Shown here: one piece after another, positions 6,137-13,722 of the stretch
How the letters are laid out: each line of letters opens with the position of its first letter
Position numbering within the stretch: the stretch's first letter is position 1
Virus record (IMG/VR): IMGVR_UViG_3300048834_001245
Location: 1 to 27,460 of that record
Length of the DNA stretch: 27,460 nucleotides
Source of the DNA: a virus
Direction: 5' to 3' (one strand)
The notes under the pieces: model-generated
Seen by the model: the letters and a program-made list of their open reading frames with translations, nothing else
The model's database searches: none
Told to the model about the DNA's origin: nothing
Made by a program: the position numbers and the translations under genes

Positions 6137-6244
6137 TGCCTAAAAACTCCACCAGCAAGAAATGGGTCAGCGCGCTTTGCGTCGGCAGAACGTGTACGGC
6201 GAGCGCACTTGTGTGCCGACCTTTGGCTAAGCCCCCCTTCGTCT

Positions 6245-6805
6245 TTAAAGAGCGAGGCGGTTGAAGAGGTCATTGCTTTCAATGCGCTGTGGCAGATGGA
6301 CAGTCTGATCAGGGTCGAGATGATCAGCGATACGTGCCAGCTCATTCAGATCGAGCCCAAGACGGCGGGCATAGATCACCCGGAGACGAAACTGCCGGTC
6401 GATGCTGAGATGGCGGGTCGTGTTGTTGACCGATTCAAACTTATTGTACTCTTTGACGTCCATGTTGAGGGCACTCGCGGTTTCTTGCTGGGTCAAGCCG
6501 GCAACGATGCGAAGAAACCGCAACTGCTGCTTGTCGAGAGCATGCGCATCGTTGATGAGCTGTGTGGCAATGCCGAGCCTGAGATTCTGCTCGAGCCCTG
6601 GGTAGAAATAGAGCGTCTCACAGGTATCGCACTCGACAAAGGGCGCCTTGACCAGGAGGACCATGCCGAGCCCTTCGATGGTGTGGGGGATGTTTTCTCG
6701 GATTGTGACCTTCCAGGTGCCTTTGCAGTCACACGTGGCGTGGGCGTCGTCGAACTCATCTTGGAGACGGCGTTCGTCGAGGCTCCTAAGGTTACCAAAA
6801 GTCAT
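6245..6805 (-). CDS. YgiT-type zinc-finger/HTH protein (MqsA-like antitoxin)
   Basis: A 186-aa protein with the MqsA architecture. The N-terminal zinc-binding domain has CDC (Cys25/Cys27) and CDTC (Cys59/Cys62) around PHTIEGLGMVLLVKAPFVE. The first pair is CxC rather than the usual CxxC. Residues ~90-125 form an XRE-type HTH (LRFLRIVAGLTQQETASALN, then EYNKFES). A further helical region (RQFRLRVIYARRLGLDLNEL) follows. The known role of MqsA-like proteins is to neutralise a partner toxin and repress the operon. The likely partner is the DUF4258 protein 108 nt downstream. It begins 32 nt after P88b. Confidence 0.75.
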   Translation of the reverse strand: MTFGNLRSLDERRLQDEFDDAHATCDCKGTWKVTIRENIPHTIEGLGMVLLVKAPFVECDTCETLYFYPGLEQNLRLGIATQLINDAHALDKQQLRFLRIVAGLTQQETASALNMDVKEYNKFESVNNTTRHLSIDRQFRLRVIYARRLGLDLNELARIADHLDPDQTVHLPQRIESNDLFNRLAL

Positions 6806-6814
6806 ATGTCACCC

Positions 6815-7135
6815 GTCGCCGGCCGCTTGATTCGTTCTAGTGTCCCTCGGAGACGTCAAGCGGCGTCACGCCAAGACCACGGGTCTCCAGCACCTTGCCG
6901 AGCTGCTCGAGGGCGGCTGCCGCCTTCTCGAGCGATGCACAGGCGCTTGGCATTTCGCGCGGCGTCATGGTCCCGCGCGCCCAGGTGACGTGAGCGCGGA
7001 TGCGCTCGAGCCAGCCGGCAAGGTCCTTCGGCGGCTCGCTGGCGCTTGGGGAGTACCACCAGGTGGTGGCGGCTTGTGGGGCAGTCTTCTCATTGCTCGT
7101 CATGGGCAGCTCCTGCGGCGTCGCGCTCCTTGGCG
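6815..7135. repeat. Long direct repeat, copy 2 (carries P88b)
   Basis: Second copy of the repeat described at 5265-5585, same orientation, about 1.55 kb away. The YgiT, DUF4258 and DUF2283 genes lie between the copies, so recombination between them could delete or amplify that three-gene block. Confidence 0.75.
6837..7103 (-). CDS. Unknown 88-aa protein, copy P88b
   Basis: Paralogue of P88a, identical at 79 of 88 residues by eye; substitutions are scattered and mostly conservative, so both copies look functional. It overlaps the end of the CopG/BrnA-like antitoxin gene by 14 nt and has AGGAG 7-8 nt before its ATG, so it is translationally coupled as the third gene of that module. Function is unknown. 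Occurrence behind two different TA-type modules suggests an accessory antitoxin, chaperone or selfish passenger. Confidence 0.72.
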   Translation of the reverse strand: MTSNEKTAPQAATTWWYSPSASEPPKDLAGWLERIRAHVTWARGTMTPREMPSACASLEKAAAALEQLGKVLETRGLGVTPLDVSEGH

Positions 7136-7482
7136 CGCCTTAGGCGGATGTACTCGGTGACGGCCATCTTGATAAAGCTCTGGTAGCCGATGTTGAGGCG
7201 CTTGGCCTCTTCCTTGGCGTTGGCAAGCAGCGACTCTGGCCACTTCATATAGACGGGCGCCAGGGGCTCGTCGCTTTTGGGCCGGCCGCCGCCGTGACGC
7301 TTGGCGAGGTTTTCTTTGACCTGCCGGTCGATCTCGTGGATCTCAGAGAGCTCGTCGTCTTGGGCGGCCACCCAGTCGCTTTGACGGCCGGCTCGAAAGT
7401 CTTCTTCGAGTTTTTGGGCCTCTTTAAGGTCGGCCTCTCTCTCAGCCTTGGTGCTTGGATCGATGGGGTAGTTGGAGGGCAT
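7090..7482 (-). CDS. CopG/BrnA-like antitoxin
   Basis: A 130-aa protein. The N-terminal two-thirds are acidic and helical (AEREADLKEAQKLEEDFRAG). The C-terminal part carries a ribbon-helix-helix-like segment (GGGRPKSDEPLAPVYMKWPE, then AKRLNIGYQSFIKMAVTEYI), as in BrnA and related CopG-type antitoxins, which bind DNA as dimers and neutralise a small RNase toxin. The ATG at 7482 is chosen because AAGGAAG lies 6 nt before it; an in-frame ATG at 7509 lacks such a site. It starts 17 nt after the toxin gene. Confidence 0.75.
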   Translation of the reverse strand: MPSNYPIDPSTKAEREADLKEAQKLEEDFRAGRQSDWVAAQDDELSEIHEIDRQVKENLAKRHGGGRPKSDEPLAPVYMKWPESLLANAKEEAKRLNIGYQSFIKMAVTEYIRLRRAKERDAAGAAHDEQ

Positions 7483-7498
7483 TGTTAGCTTCCTTTTT

Positions 7499-7780
7499 TC
7501 AAAGCTCATCGAGCCACAGTGCTGTTTTGAGTTTGAGTTTTCGCCTGTTGCGATCGGGGGTCAGAAAGAGGACCAGCACCCGGTCGCTCATGGTTGGCGC
7601 GATGATGCGCCAGGTTTCGGGCGGGTCGTGCCGCGGGTTGCGAGGCCGCCTCCAGTCTGCGGGCGAAGAGTTGCAGTAGGCTTCCTCCACGTCGGTTTCT
7701 GTGACGCCATGCTCGGTTGCGATTTTCTCCAAGACCCATGGGGAGATCTCGAGGGTGTAGCCGTCAAACTCCCTCACCAC
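7499..7780 (-). CDS. BrnT-like toxin
   Basis: A 93-aa protein beginning VVREFDGYTLEISPWVLEKI and continuing with TETDVEEAY, a Trp/Arg-rich loop and RVLVLFLTPDRNRRKLKLKT. Size, the late beta-strand RVLVLFLTPD and gene order (toxin before a CopG/BrnA-like antitoxin) fit the BrnT/RelE-fold toxins, which cleave mRNA. The GTG start has GAGAGGAGG 8 nt upstream, a strong site. The AT-rich stretch at 7800-7860 probably holds the promoter for this gene and perhaps for the whole seven-gene run. Confidence 0.65.
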   Translation of the reverse strand: MVREFDGYTLEISPWVLEKIATEHGVTETDVEEAYCNSSPADWRRPRNPRHDPPETWRIIAPTMSDRVLVLFLTPDRNRRKLKLKTALWLDEL

Positions 7781-8256
7781 CAGGTGAGCCTCCTCTCTCT
7801 AGTCGGCACTATTTTATATATACTTTAGCTCAACCGACCCTTCCTAGCAAAAATATATGTGAAACCATCCTAATTCCTGCGCAGGGACGCAAGTCCGCAA
7901 AATTTTTCATTCTCTAGTGAGCTGCTGCGGCGCCGCCGGCACCGCAAAAGGGGGGTGGGAAAGGACCCGTTTGCACGCTTTCTACGCACTGTGTCGGAAG
8001 CTGTGGCCGCTTTGGCAAAAGCCGTAAACATGCCGTCTTTTGTCTGCTATCTTAGCGGCATAGGTTCATTTCCCGACAGAATGCATGGCCGTGCGCGAGG
8101 GCTCCTTGTGGCTCAAGGGTTTTGCGTCTCATCTTCGGCGGGCGTCCGGCCCCTCGGAGTAACCCTGTCTTACCTCCTACTTCTCACGACGAAGAAAGGG
8201 GTAGGGATCGGGCGCTATTTATTCGCAAAAGGGTGCTGGGGAAGGAGCAAGGTCGG
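7781..8256. other. Divergent intergenic region; likely left end of the prophage
   Basis: 476 nt between the leftward TA run and the rightward recombinase. 7800-7920 is clearly more AT-rich than its surroundings, with TATATATAAAATAG on the minus strand as a possible -10 region for the toxin operon. A GC palindrome GCGGCGCCGC lies near 7927. The frame of the recombinase is open back to 8122 but without homology. An integrase-proximal att site is expected here; I found no matching core in the right-hand 300 nt by eye. Confidence 0.45.
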
Positions 8257-9849
8257 GTGCTGACGATCTACTACGTGTCGCTTGGTGGCTCACTGGAGGA
8301 GATGAAGCGGATCTACCGGGCGCAGGAGGAGAGGCGGCATCCCGGCAAGATGCTGCCGCACCTGGACGAGCGCATGAACAAGGTGCGGGTGGTACTCGAA
8401 AAGAATACCTCCTTTCGCTCGCTGATGCTGACGGCCGAAGACCGCAGTGTGGTGGTGATCGATGGCCTGAACCACCCCAGGCTCGACATCGACCTCTTCG
8501 TCGACCTCTACGAGAAGCGCAGGAAAGACGGCCTCTACGTGCGGCTGCTTGATGAAAACCTGCTGCTTGATCCCAAAGAGCAGATGACCAGCTCGTTTCT
8601 CACCGGGGTCATGAACGCTCATCAGAAAAAGCTCCGCCCCCGACGGCTTCCCAGCATCGCCGAGGCCCATGGCAAAAGCTTTATCTCCGACATGCAGCGC
8701 GAGAGGCGAGAGGGCGCAACGCTGGAGGCCTTGGCAAAAAAGTACGGCGTGTCGGTGAGCGCTGCCCATCGCTACACGCGCGGCCACCAGCGACCGCTTG
8801 CGCGCAAGGTGGAGGGCGACAAGTCCGAGCCGGCCCCAAGCCTTGCCAGGCTTGGAAACCTCGCAGAGACGCCCGAAGAGAGGCTCGAGCAGCTTCTCGA
8901 GATCTTTCTTTCCGGCCAAAGAAAGCCCGCCACCGCCAAGCTCTACCGCAAGCACCTGGGCACCTACCGAAGCTTTGCGGCCAGCGTGCTCGAAAGCCCC
9001 GTCGACCGTCTCGACAAGTTCACGCTGGAAAGCGTCGTGGCCTTCAAGCAGTACCGAAGTGAGCTTGGCAAGCAGCCGGCCACCATCGCCAGCGAGCTGT
9101 CGGCCGTCAAAGCCTTCCTGGGGTTTTGCGCTGGCGAAGAGGAGATCCCCAAAAACCCGCTTCAAAGGCTCAAGGTTCCAAAGGTCGAGAGAAAGGTCCA
9201 GACCGAGGCGCTCACCCGAGACGAAACCGCCAAGGTCATCGCCACGGCCCAGGAGATCTTGAAGTCGACGCCGCCTTTGAACATCCCCCAGCGCTGGAAG
9301 GCCCACCGCGATCTTTTGGCCGTCTACCTCCTGGCCGGCGTCGGCATGCGCCACAGCGGTCTTTTGTCGCTCAGAAAGTGCGACCTCCTCGAAACACGCC
9401 GCGGCAAAAGCCTCGCCATTGAAAGCAAGGCCAACGCCGATCGCTACACCGTCGGCGTCTCAAAGCCAGTCGCCGACATGGTCGAGGCCTATATCGAGCG
9501 CTACTTTCACGACGCTCCTCCCGAGGCCTACCTTTTCTCGGCCTCTCTCGAGGTCAAAGACAAGCCGCTTGGCATCTCGACCAGCTGTCGCCGCATCAGT
9601 AGCCTTTTTGACAAGGCCGGCATCACCCCGATCACTGCCGGGGGAAGCCAAAGAAGAGCCCACAGTCTCAGAGTCTCTTGGGCCAAGTTTGCCTACGAAG
9701 ATGGCGCCGATATCCGTAGTATTCAGCTCAAAATGAATCACAGCGCCGTCGACCAGACCTACGCCTATCTTAAAATCGACGACGCCGAGGTCGACACCAG
9801 GTGGCTGCCGACTGTCCGTCTGCAAACCTCCACCGGAGTGAGGCTTTGA
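8257..9849 (+). CDS. Tyrosine recombinase fused to a degenerate serine-resolvase-like domain
   Basis: A 530-aa protein with two recombinase-type parts. Residues 1-130 (VLTIYYVSLGGSLEEMKRIY, VVVIDGLNHPRLDIDLFVDL, YVRLLDENLLLDP, FLTGVMNAHQ) follow the layout of serine resolvases, but the YaRvS arginine and the LdRl.R arginines are not conserved, so this part is probably not catalytic. Residues ~146-178 form a resolvase-type HTH (GATLEALAKKYGVSVSAAHR). Residues 205-530 are a tyrosine recombinase with a SAM-like core-binding domain and candidate catalytic Arg365, Lys391, His469-x-x-Arg472, His495 and Tyr504. GTG 8257 is chosen for GAAGGAG 9 nt upstream. Its stop overlaps the terminase gene (TTGA). 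Likely role: integration and excision of the element. Confidence 0.85.
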   Translation: MLTIYYVSLGGSLEEMKRIYRAQEERRHPGKMLPHLDERMNKVRVVLEKNTSFRSLMLTAEDRSVVVIDGLNHPRLDIDLFVDLYEKRRKDGLYVRLLDENLLLDPKEQMTSSFLTGVMNAHQKKLRPRRLPSIAEAHGKSFISDMQRERREGATLEALAKKYGVSVSAAHRYTRGHQRPLARKVEGDKSEPAPSLARLGNLAETPEERLEQLLEIFLSGQRKPATAKLYRKHLGTYRSFAASVLESPVDRLDKFTLESVVAFKQYRSELGKQPATIASELSAVKAFLGFCAGEEEIPKNPLQRLKVPKVERKVQTEALTRDETAKVIATAQEILKSTPPLNIPQRWKAHRDLLAVYLLAGVGMRHSGLLSLRKCDLLETRRGKSLAIESKANADRYTVGVSKPVADMVEAYIERYFHDAPPEAYLFSASLEVKDKPLGISTSCRRISSLFDKAGITPITAGGSQRRAHSLRVSWAKFAYEDGADIRSIQLKMNHSAVDQTYAYLKIDDAEVDTRWLPTVRLQTSTGVRL

Positions 9850-10142
9850 GGGAAGAACACAAAGGAGGAGCCCTCGAGGCCGAGCAGGTGCGGCTCACCA
9901 AGGTGAGAGCCGACAAGCTCGAGCTGGAGCTGCTCGAGAAAGAGCGTCAGCTCGTGCCAGTCGACGAGGTGAAAAAGCTCTGGAAGGCGGCCGTCATGGC
10001 GGCCAAGGCCAGGCTTCTTGCCATCCCAGCCTCTAAAGCGCCCACCCTGGCTCTGCTTGGCGAGCCAGCCGAGGTCGAAGAAGTGCTCACAAGGGCCATC
10101 GACGACGCCTTGGCCGAGCTTTCCAGGGGAGAGGTCATTTGA
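9846..10142 (+). CDS. Small terminase subunit (Nu1-like), short form
   Basis: A 98-aa protein. AEQVRLTKVRADKLELELLE, then KERQLVPVDEVKKLWKAAVM and ARLLAIPASKAPTLA match the second half of Nu1-type small terminases, which bind the large subunit. The N-terminal winged-helix half that recognises the cos or pac site in ~170-180-aa relatives is absent. The frame is open only about 15 codons further upstream, inside the recombinase gene. I place the start at TTG 9846, overlapping the recombinase stop, with GGAG/GAGG just upstream. AAAGGAGG at 9862-9870 could instead serve a GTG near 9888. Confidence 0.7.
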   Translation: MREEHKGGALEAEQVRLTKVRADKLELELLEKERQLVPVDEVKKLWKAAVMAAKARLLAIPASKAPTLALLGEPAEVEEVLTRAIDDALAELSRGEVI

Positions 10143-11983
10143 GGGCAGAAAGAGAGCTGCTCGAAGTCTTTCGCGAAGCCTTTGCCCCGCCGCCTCGGCT
10201 TTCCATCTCGGACTGGGCCGAGCGCTACCGTGTCCTCTCGGGCGAGGCCTCGGCCTCGCCTGGCCGCTGGCGCACCGACAGCGTGCCATATCTTCGAGGC
10301 ATCATGGAGGCCGTCAAGGCGCCAGACGTCAAAGAGGTCATCGTCAAGGCCGCAGCCCAGGTCGGAAAGACCGAGTTTCTCCTCAACTGCATCGGCTACT
10401 ACACCCACCAGGAGCCAAGCCCCCAGCTGGTGCTTCTGCCAACGCTTGAGCTAGCCGAGATCTGGAGCAAAGACCGCCTGGCCACCATGATTCGCGACTC
10501 CAAGGTCCTGGCCAAGATTGTCGAAGACCCCAAGGCCAAGGACAGCTCCAACACCATGCTGCACAAGCGCTTTGCCGGCGGTCACATCTCGCTGGCCGGC
10601 GCCAACTCGCCGGCCTCGCTCTCGTCACGGCCGATTCGCATCGTCTACGCCGACGAGGTCGACCGGATGCCCGACTCGGCTGGCTCGGAAGGAAGCCCGC
10701 TCGATCTGGCGCGAAAGCGCTCGTCGACCTTCTACAACCGAAAATTTATCGCGACCAGCTCGCCCTCTAGAGAGCGCCGGACCTCCAAGATAAACCGCCT
10801 CTACGAGGCCTCAAGGCGGCACGTCTTTGAGCTGCCCTGTCCCCACTGCCGCGCCTTTATCGTCCTTGAATGGGAGGGGGTCGTCTGGGAGGAGGAAAGG
10901 ACTGAGACAGCCTTCTACCGCTGCCAGGAGTGTGCCGGCGCCATCTACGACGGCCACAAATTGGCAGCCCTCAAGGCCGGTCGCTGGCGCTGTCTTGACC
11001 CCGACAAGCGGGGGGCAAGTGTCGGCTTTCACGTCTCGGCCCTCTACTCGCCGTGGGTCTCTTTTGGCGAGACGGCCGACGAGTACATGGCAGCCCAGCG
11101 CGACACCGAGAAAATGAAGGTCTTCTACAACACCTTTCTTGGCGAGCCCTACGAGGACGAGGTCGACACGGTGGCCTCGAGTCTCCTTTCCACGAGAGCC
11201 GAAGACTACGAGGCCGAGGTGCCACGTGGCGTCAGGGTGCTTTGTCTTGGAGTCGACGTCCAAGACGACCGCCTTGAGGCCCAAGTCATCGGCTACGGCG
11301 AGGACTGGGAGGCCTGGGTCATCGGCTACTACGTTCTTTGGGGAGACGTCGCCACAGAGGCGCCGTGGGCTCTTCTCGACGAGCTTCGCACTAGGGAGTT
11401 TCGCCACGAGTGGGGCTTTCCCGTCCGGGTCGTGGCAACGGCCGTCGACTCGGGCGACAACACCAAGATCGTCTACGACTACGTGCGCGGCAAGACCGGC
11501 CAGAGGGTCTTTGCCGTAAAGGGCGTGCGCGGCACGGGAAGGCCCGTGGTCGGTGCGCCGAGTAGACGCAAAAGCCCCTCGGATGGGCGCGAGGTGGTGC
11601 TTTATCCCTTGGGCGTCGACGAGGGGAAGGCGCTTCTCTACCAGAGGCTCAAGCTCACAGAGCCCGGCCCCGGCTACATACATTTCCCCATGGCGCTTTC
11701 TGCTGATTACTATAAACAGCTTACCTCAGAACGCGTGAAGATCACTTACCAAAATGGCCACCCCGTCAAGGTCTGGGAGCTGCCGCGGCACCGCCGCAAC
11801 GAAGCTCTCGACACGGCCGTCTACGCGCACGCGGCCGCCGTGATCCTCAATCCGCTCTTTCGCGAGATCACGCAAAGGATGGAGCGCCTTAGAGACAGCC
11901 ACGGCAAGGCAAGCGAGAAAAAAAGACTCCTCATCAAGAAGCGAAGAGACAGCGTCGGCTTTGTGAACGCCTGGAGAAACTAG
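10139..11983 (+). CDS. Large terminase subunit (GpA family)
   Basis: A 614-aa DNA-packaging motor of the lambda GpA type. Residues 71-79 (AAAQVGKTE) are the Walker A loop, and IVYADEVDR (168-176) is the Walker B region with Asp172/Glu173. Residues 234-265 hold a zinc ribbon (CPHC...CQEC). The C-terminal nuclease begins near GVDVQDDR (~369-376), with VVATAVDSGDNTKIVYDYV further on. Length is typical of the family, so ATPase and nuclease both look intact. Starts at a TTG overlapping the previous stop (TTGA), with GGGGAGAGG upstream. Confidence 0.92.
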   Translation: MRAERELLEVFREAFAPPPRLSISDWAERYRVLSGEASASPGRWRTDSVPYLRGIMEAVKAPDVKEVIVKAAAQVGKTEFLLNCIGYYTHQEPSPQLVLLPTLELAEIWSKDRLATMIRDSKVLAKIVEDPKAKDSSNTMLHKRFAGGHISLAGANSPASLSSRPIRIVYADEVDRMPDSAGSEGSPLDLARKRSSTFYNRKFIATSSPSRERRTSKINRLYEASRRHVFELPCPHCRAFIVLEWEGVVWEEERTETAFYRCQECAGAIYDGHKLAALKAGRWRCLDPDKRGASVGFHVSALYSPWVSFGETADEYMAAQRDTEKMKVFYNTFLGEPYEDEVDTVASSLLSTRAEDYEAEVPRGVRVLCLGVDVQDDRLEAQVIGYGEDWEAWVIGYYVLWGDVATEAPWALLDELRTREFRHEWGFPVRVVATAVDSGDNTKIVYDYVRGKTGQRVFAVKGVRGTGRPVVGAPSRRKSPSDGREVVLYPLGVDEGKALLYQRLKLTEPGPGYIHFPMALSADYYKQLTSERVKITYQNGHPVKVWELPRHRRNEALDTAVYAHAAAVILNPLFREITQRMERLRDSHGKASEKKRLLIKKRRDSVGFVNAWRN

Positions 11984-12240
11984 TGGAAGAGGTCAAAGCT
12001 GCGCTCGAGCGCGCACGCGAAATCTCGCGCGCCATCGACTCGACACTCGCTGGCCGCGTCGGCAAGGACGTCTCGTCTTTTGAGATCGAGACCAACCTCG
12101 GACGGCGCCGCCTCGACAAGATCCCGCTTCCAGAGCTTCTCAAGGCCAAAGACTACTACCAAAAAGAGATCGCCCGGCTTGAGGAGAGGCTTAAGCGAGG
12201 CGACTTGCCGCCTGCCCGGCAAGTCCTCGTGAGGTTTTAA
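11983..12240 (+). CDS. gpW-like head-tail joining protein
   Basis: An 85-aa protein between large terminase and portal, the position of gpW in lambda-like heads. LERAREISRAIDSTLAGRVG, EIETNLGRRRLDKIPLPELL and YYQKEIARLEERLKRG follow the family's helix / beta-hairpin / helix plan. gpW-type proteins fill the portal channel after packaging and provide the tail attachment site. GTG start overlaps the terminase TAG (TAGTG). Confidence 0.75.
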   Translation: MEEVKAALERAREISRAIDSTLAGRVGKDVSSFEIETNLGRRRLDKIPLPELLKAKDYYQKEIARLEERLKRGDLPPARQVLVRF

Positions 12241-12246
12241 AAAGGC

Positions 12247-13722
12247 GTGGGCTGGTTTGCGAGAGTCTTTCTCAGGCGCAAAGACAAGGTCCAAAGAAGG
12301 GGGTTTGACGCTGCCAAGACCTCCAGGCTTCAGGCGGCAGGCTGGGGGGCTGACACCCCCTACGACAAGGACATCCTCTCTTCCCTTTCAAGGCTAAGGG
12401 GGCGCTCGCGCGATCTGGCGCAAAATAACGACTACGTGAAGCGCTTTCTCGCACTCCTCAACACGCATGTCGTCGGCCCCAAGGGCATTCAGCTCAGGTG
12501 CTCCTTCAAGGTGCAGGGCGAAATCGACCACTCGGTTAACGACGAGATCGAAGAGCAGTTTCGCCGCTGGGGGAAAAAGGGTGCCTGTGACGTTACCGGG
12601 AAACTCTCCTGGCGAGACGTCCAGAGGCTTGTCCTGCAAGGGGTGGCGCGCGACGGCGAGGCCTTCGTGCGCTTTGTCTACAGCGAGCGCTACCCCTACG
12701 GTCTGGCGCTGCAGGTGATCGACCCGGCCCTTCTTGACGAGCAGCTCTCAGAGAGCAAGGGCGAGCGGCTCATCTCGATGGGAGTCGAGCTTGACGAGTG
12801 GGGAAAGCCGACTGCCTACTACTTCAAGTCAGGCCGCGACACGGGCGAGGTGGTGGCAGGTCGTCACTACCGGCGCATTCCGGCCGGCGAGATCCTGCAC
12901 GTCTTCATGCAGGACATGCCGCAGCAAACCCGCGGCGTGCCGTGGATTCACACGGCCATGAGTCGCCTGAAGATGCTCGGTGGCTACGAGGAGGCCGAGC
13001 TGGTCGCAGCCCGGGTCGCCAGCACCAAGATGGGCTTTTTCAAGCAGACCGGCGGCGCGGGCTATGTCGGCGAAGACCTCAAGCCCGACGAGGATGGAAA
13101 CGTCATCCAGAAGGCCGAGCCGGGGAGCTTTGAGCTCTTGCCCGAGGGGGTCGAGTTTCAACCCTGGGAGCCCGAGCACCCGGCGGGGAATTTTGGACCC
13201 TTCGTGAAGGCCTGTTTGCGCGGCATCTCGGCAGGTCTTGGCATCTCCTATAACTCGCTGGCCAACGACGTCGAGAGCGTCAGCTACTCGTCCTTGCGGT
13301 CGAGTCTTCTCGAAGAGCGCGACCACTACGTCTGCCTGCAAAACTGGCTGGTCGAAAACCTGTGCGAGGCCGTCTACGCGAAGTGGTTGACGGGAGCGGT
13401 GCTTTCCAAGAAATTCACGAAAATCACAACGGTCAACATGGACCGCTTTGACTCGCCGCAGTGGGTGGCTCGGCGCTGGGCCTGGGTCGACCCGCTCAAA
13501 GACACCAAGGCCAACATCCTGGCGCTGGAGGCCGGGCTCAAATCTCGAACCGAGATCATCTCCGAGCAGGGGAGGTCGCTGGATGACGTCTTTTCAGAAA
13601 TCGTAGCCGAGAAGGCTAAGGCCGAAAAATTCGGCCTCTCCTTTGGAGAGGGCAGTGAAGAAGATAGCGGAGACGAAGCTGAGGCAGAGGCTCTTGAGCC
13701 AGACGAGCAGTATCTCTCATAG
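12247..13722 (+). CDS. Portal protein (lambda GpB family)
   Basis: A 491-aa protein whose features match lambda-type portals: DILSSLSRLRGRSRDLAQNN near the N-terminus, NTHVVGPKGIQLRC, GEAFVRFVYSERYPYGLALQ, IPAGEILHVFMQDMPQQTRG, and the late GISYNSLANDVESVSYSSLR. It forms the dodecameric ring through which DNA enters the head and to which joiner and tail attach. The C-terminus is acidic. It begins at a GTG 6 nt after the gpW gene. Its 3' end overlaps the protease-capsid gene by about 70 nt. Confidence 0.92.
   Translation: MGWFARVFLRRKDKVQRRGFDAAKTSRLQAAGWGADTPYDKDILSSLSRLRGRSRDLAQNNDYVKRFLALLNTHVVGPKGIQLRCSFKVQGEIDHSVNDEIEEQFRRWGKKGACDVTGKLSWRDVQRLVLQGVARDGEAFVRFVYSERYPYGLALQVIDPALLDEQLSESKGERLISMGVELDEWGKPTAYYFKSGRDTGEVVAGRHYRRIPAGEILHVFMQDMPQQTRGVPWIHTAMSRLKMLGGYEEAELVAARVASTKMGFFKQTGGAGYVGEDLKPDEDGNVIQKAEPGSFELLPEGVEFQPWEPEHPAGNFGPFVKACLRGISAGLGISYNSLANDVESVSYSSLRSSLLEERDHYVCLQNWLVENLCEAVYAKWLTGAVLSKKFTKITTVNMDRFDSPQWVARRWAWVDPLKDTKANILALEAGLKSRTEIISEQGRSLDDVFSEIVAEKAKAEKFGLSFGEGSEEDSGDEAEAEALEPDEQYLS

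Noticed and set aside
6104-6988. 294-codon plus-strand frame opposite the YgiT and P88b genes
   Set aside because: The minus strand encodes recognisable zinc-finger/HTH and duplicated proteins here; the plus frame has no family features.
7781-8256. Attachment-site core shared between this region and 27150-27342
   Set aside because: No convincing shared word longer than chance was found by eye; the right end may lie outside the window.
8290-9354. 354-codon minus-strand frame opposite the recombinase
   Set aside because: Shadow of the recombinase reading frame; no recognisable protein features.
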